This document shows, in pieces, positions 5,919 through 6,041 of a stretch of DNA of 6,041 nt. Below the pieces are notes generated by a model. That model was not told where the DNA came from. It worked only from the letters and a program-made list of their open reading frames with translations, and ran no database searches. Each line of letters starts with the position of its first letter. Within the stretch, counting starts at the first letter, position 1. Position numbers and translations under genes: made by a program. Source of the DNA: Granulosicoccaceae bacterium. Lineage in GTDB: Bacteria; Pseudomonadota; Gammaproteobacteria; DAOVJZ01. The stretch spans positions 1 to 6,041 of the forward strand of contig DAOVJZ010000097.1 in NCBI GenBank assembly GCA_030632035.1, read 5' to 3'.

Positions 5919-6041
5919 ATTCGTGATGATGTCCACCGGGACCATGTACATGACCATGCTCAAGTTCTTCAGCCGAAGCATCACGGACGTCAGTTACTTT
6001 CACATCAAAGTGCAGATTCTTTCCTGCCAGAGGATGGTTAC
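5917..6041 (-). CDS. slyD: SlyD-type FKBP peptidyl-prolyl isomerase, C-terminal part
   Basis: Only the last 40 codons and two bases of a preceding codon are in the window; the gene continues past the right edge. The visible peptide begins NHPLAGKNLHFDVKV, the final FKBP-domain segment (GNHPLAGK.L.F.V.V), then VRDASAEELEHGHVHGPGG and the end HHHE. SlyD is a cytoplasmic peptidyl-prolyl isomerase and chaperone whose His/Cys-rich tail binds nickel and, in E. coli, helps hydrogenase maturation. The tail here is very short compared with E. coli: it has six His and no Cys, so metal binding is probably weaker. The E-E-L-x-H-G-H-V-H-G junction is characteristic of SlyD. greB follows 6 bases downstream, so the two are likely one operon. 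Confidence 0.92.
   Translation of the reverse strand, partial: NHPLAGKNLHFDVKVTDVRDASAEELEHGHVHGPGGHHHE

Overview
The window looks like a core chromosomal segment of a gammaproteobacterium. PrmB, HemN, AroC, GreB and the SlyD C-terminus all read as close relatives of their Escherichia coli counterparts. Base composition is moderately AT-rich and codon use looks uniform. A Thiotrichales-type marine or sulfur/methylotroph lineage (for example near Methylophaga or Cycloclasticus) would fit, but that is a guess from general character. I see no rRNA, tRNA, insertion sequence, CRISPR array or prophage.

Layout: positions 1-3125 hold a tight plus-strand run. It contains the end of a small DUF2835-like protein, a 108-residue stand-alone S24/LexA-type peptidase-fold protein, prmB (methyltransferase for ribosomal protein uL3), a 107-residue conserved-looking protein of unknown function, and hemN (oxygen-independent coproporphyrinogen III dehydrogenase). 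Gaps are only 9-17 bases, so this is probably one operon. A 50-base gap then carries a good sigma70-like promoter whose predicted start falls on the aroC ATG, so aroC (chorismate synthase) may have its own, possibly leaderless, transcript.

After aroC, a 94-base AT-rich gap leads to a secreted outer-membrane beta-barrel of the LpxR lipid A 3'-O-deacylase family. It keeps the putative catalytic His but has an altered metal-binding motif near the N-terminus. This gene converges on greB with only 7 bases between stop codons. greB is on the minus strand behind slyD (partial at the window edge), and the greB ribosome-binding site overlaps the slyD stop codon.

Functionally this is mostly housekeeping: ribosomal protein modification, haem synthesis, aromatic amino acid synthesis, transcript cleavage, and protein folding with metal handling. 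The accessory element is the lipid A-modifying barrel. I found no convincing new multi-gene system. The items most worth a second look are the S24 protein lacking the catalytic Lys, the unknown 107-residue protein beside prmB, the LpxR active-site variant and the possible leaderless aroC start.
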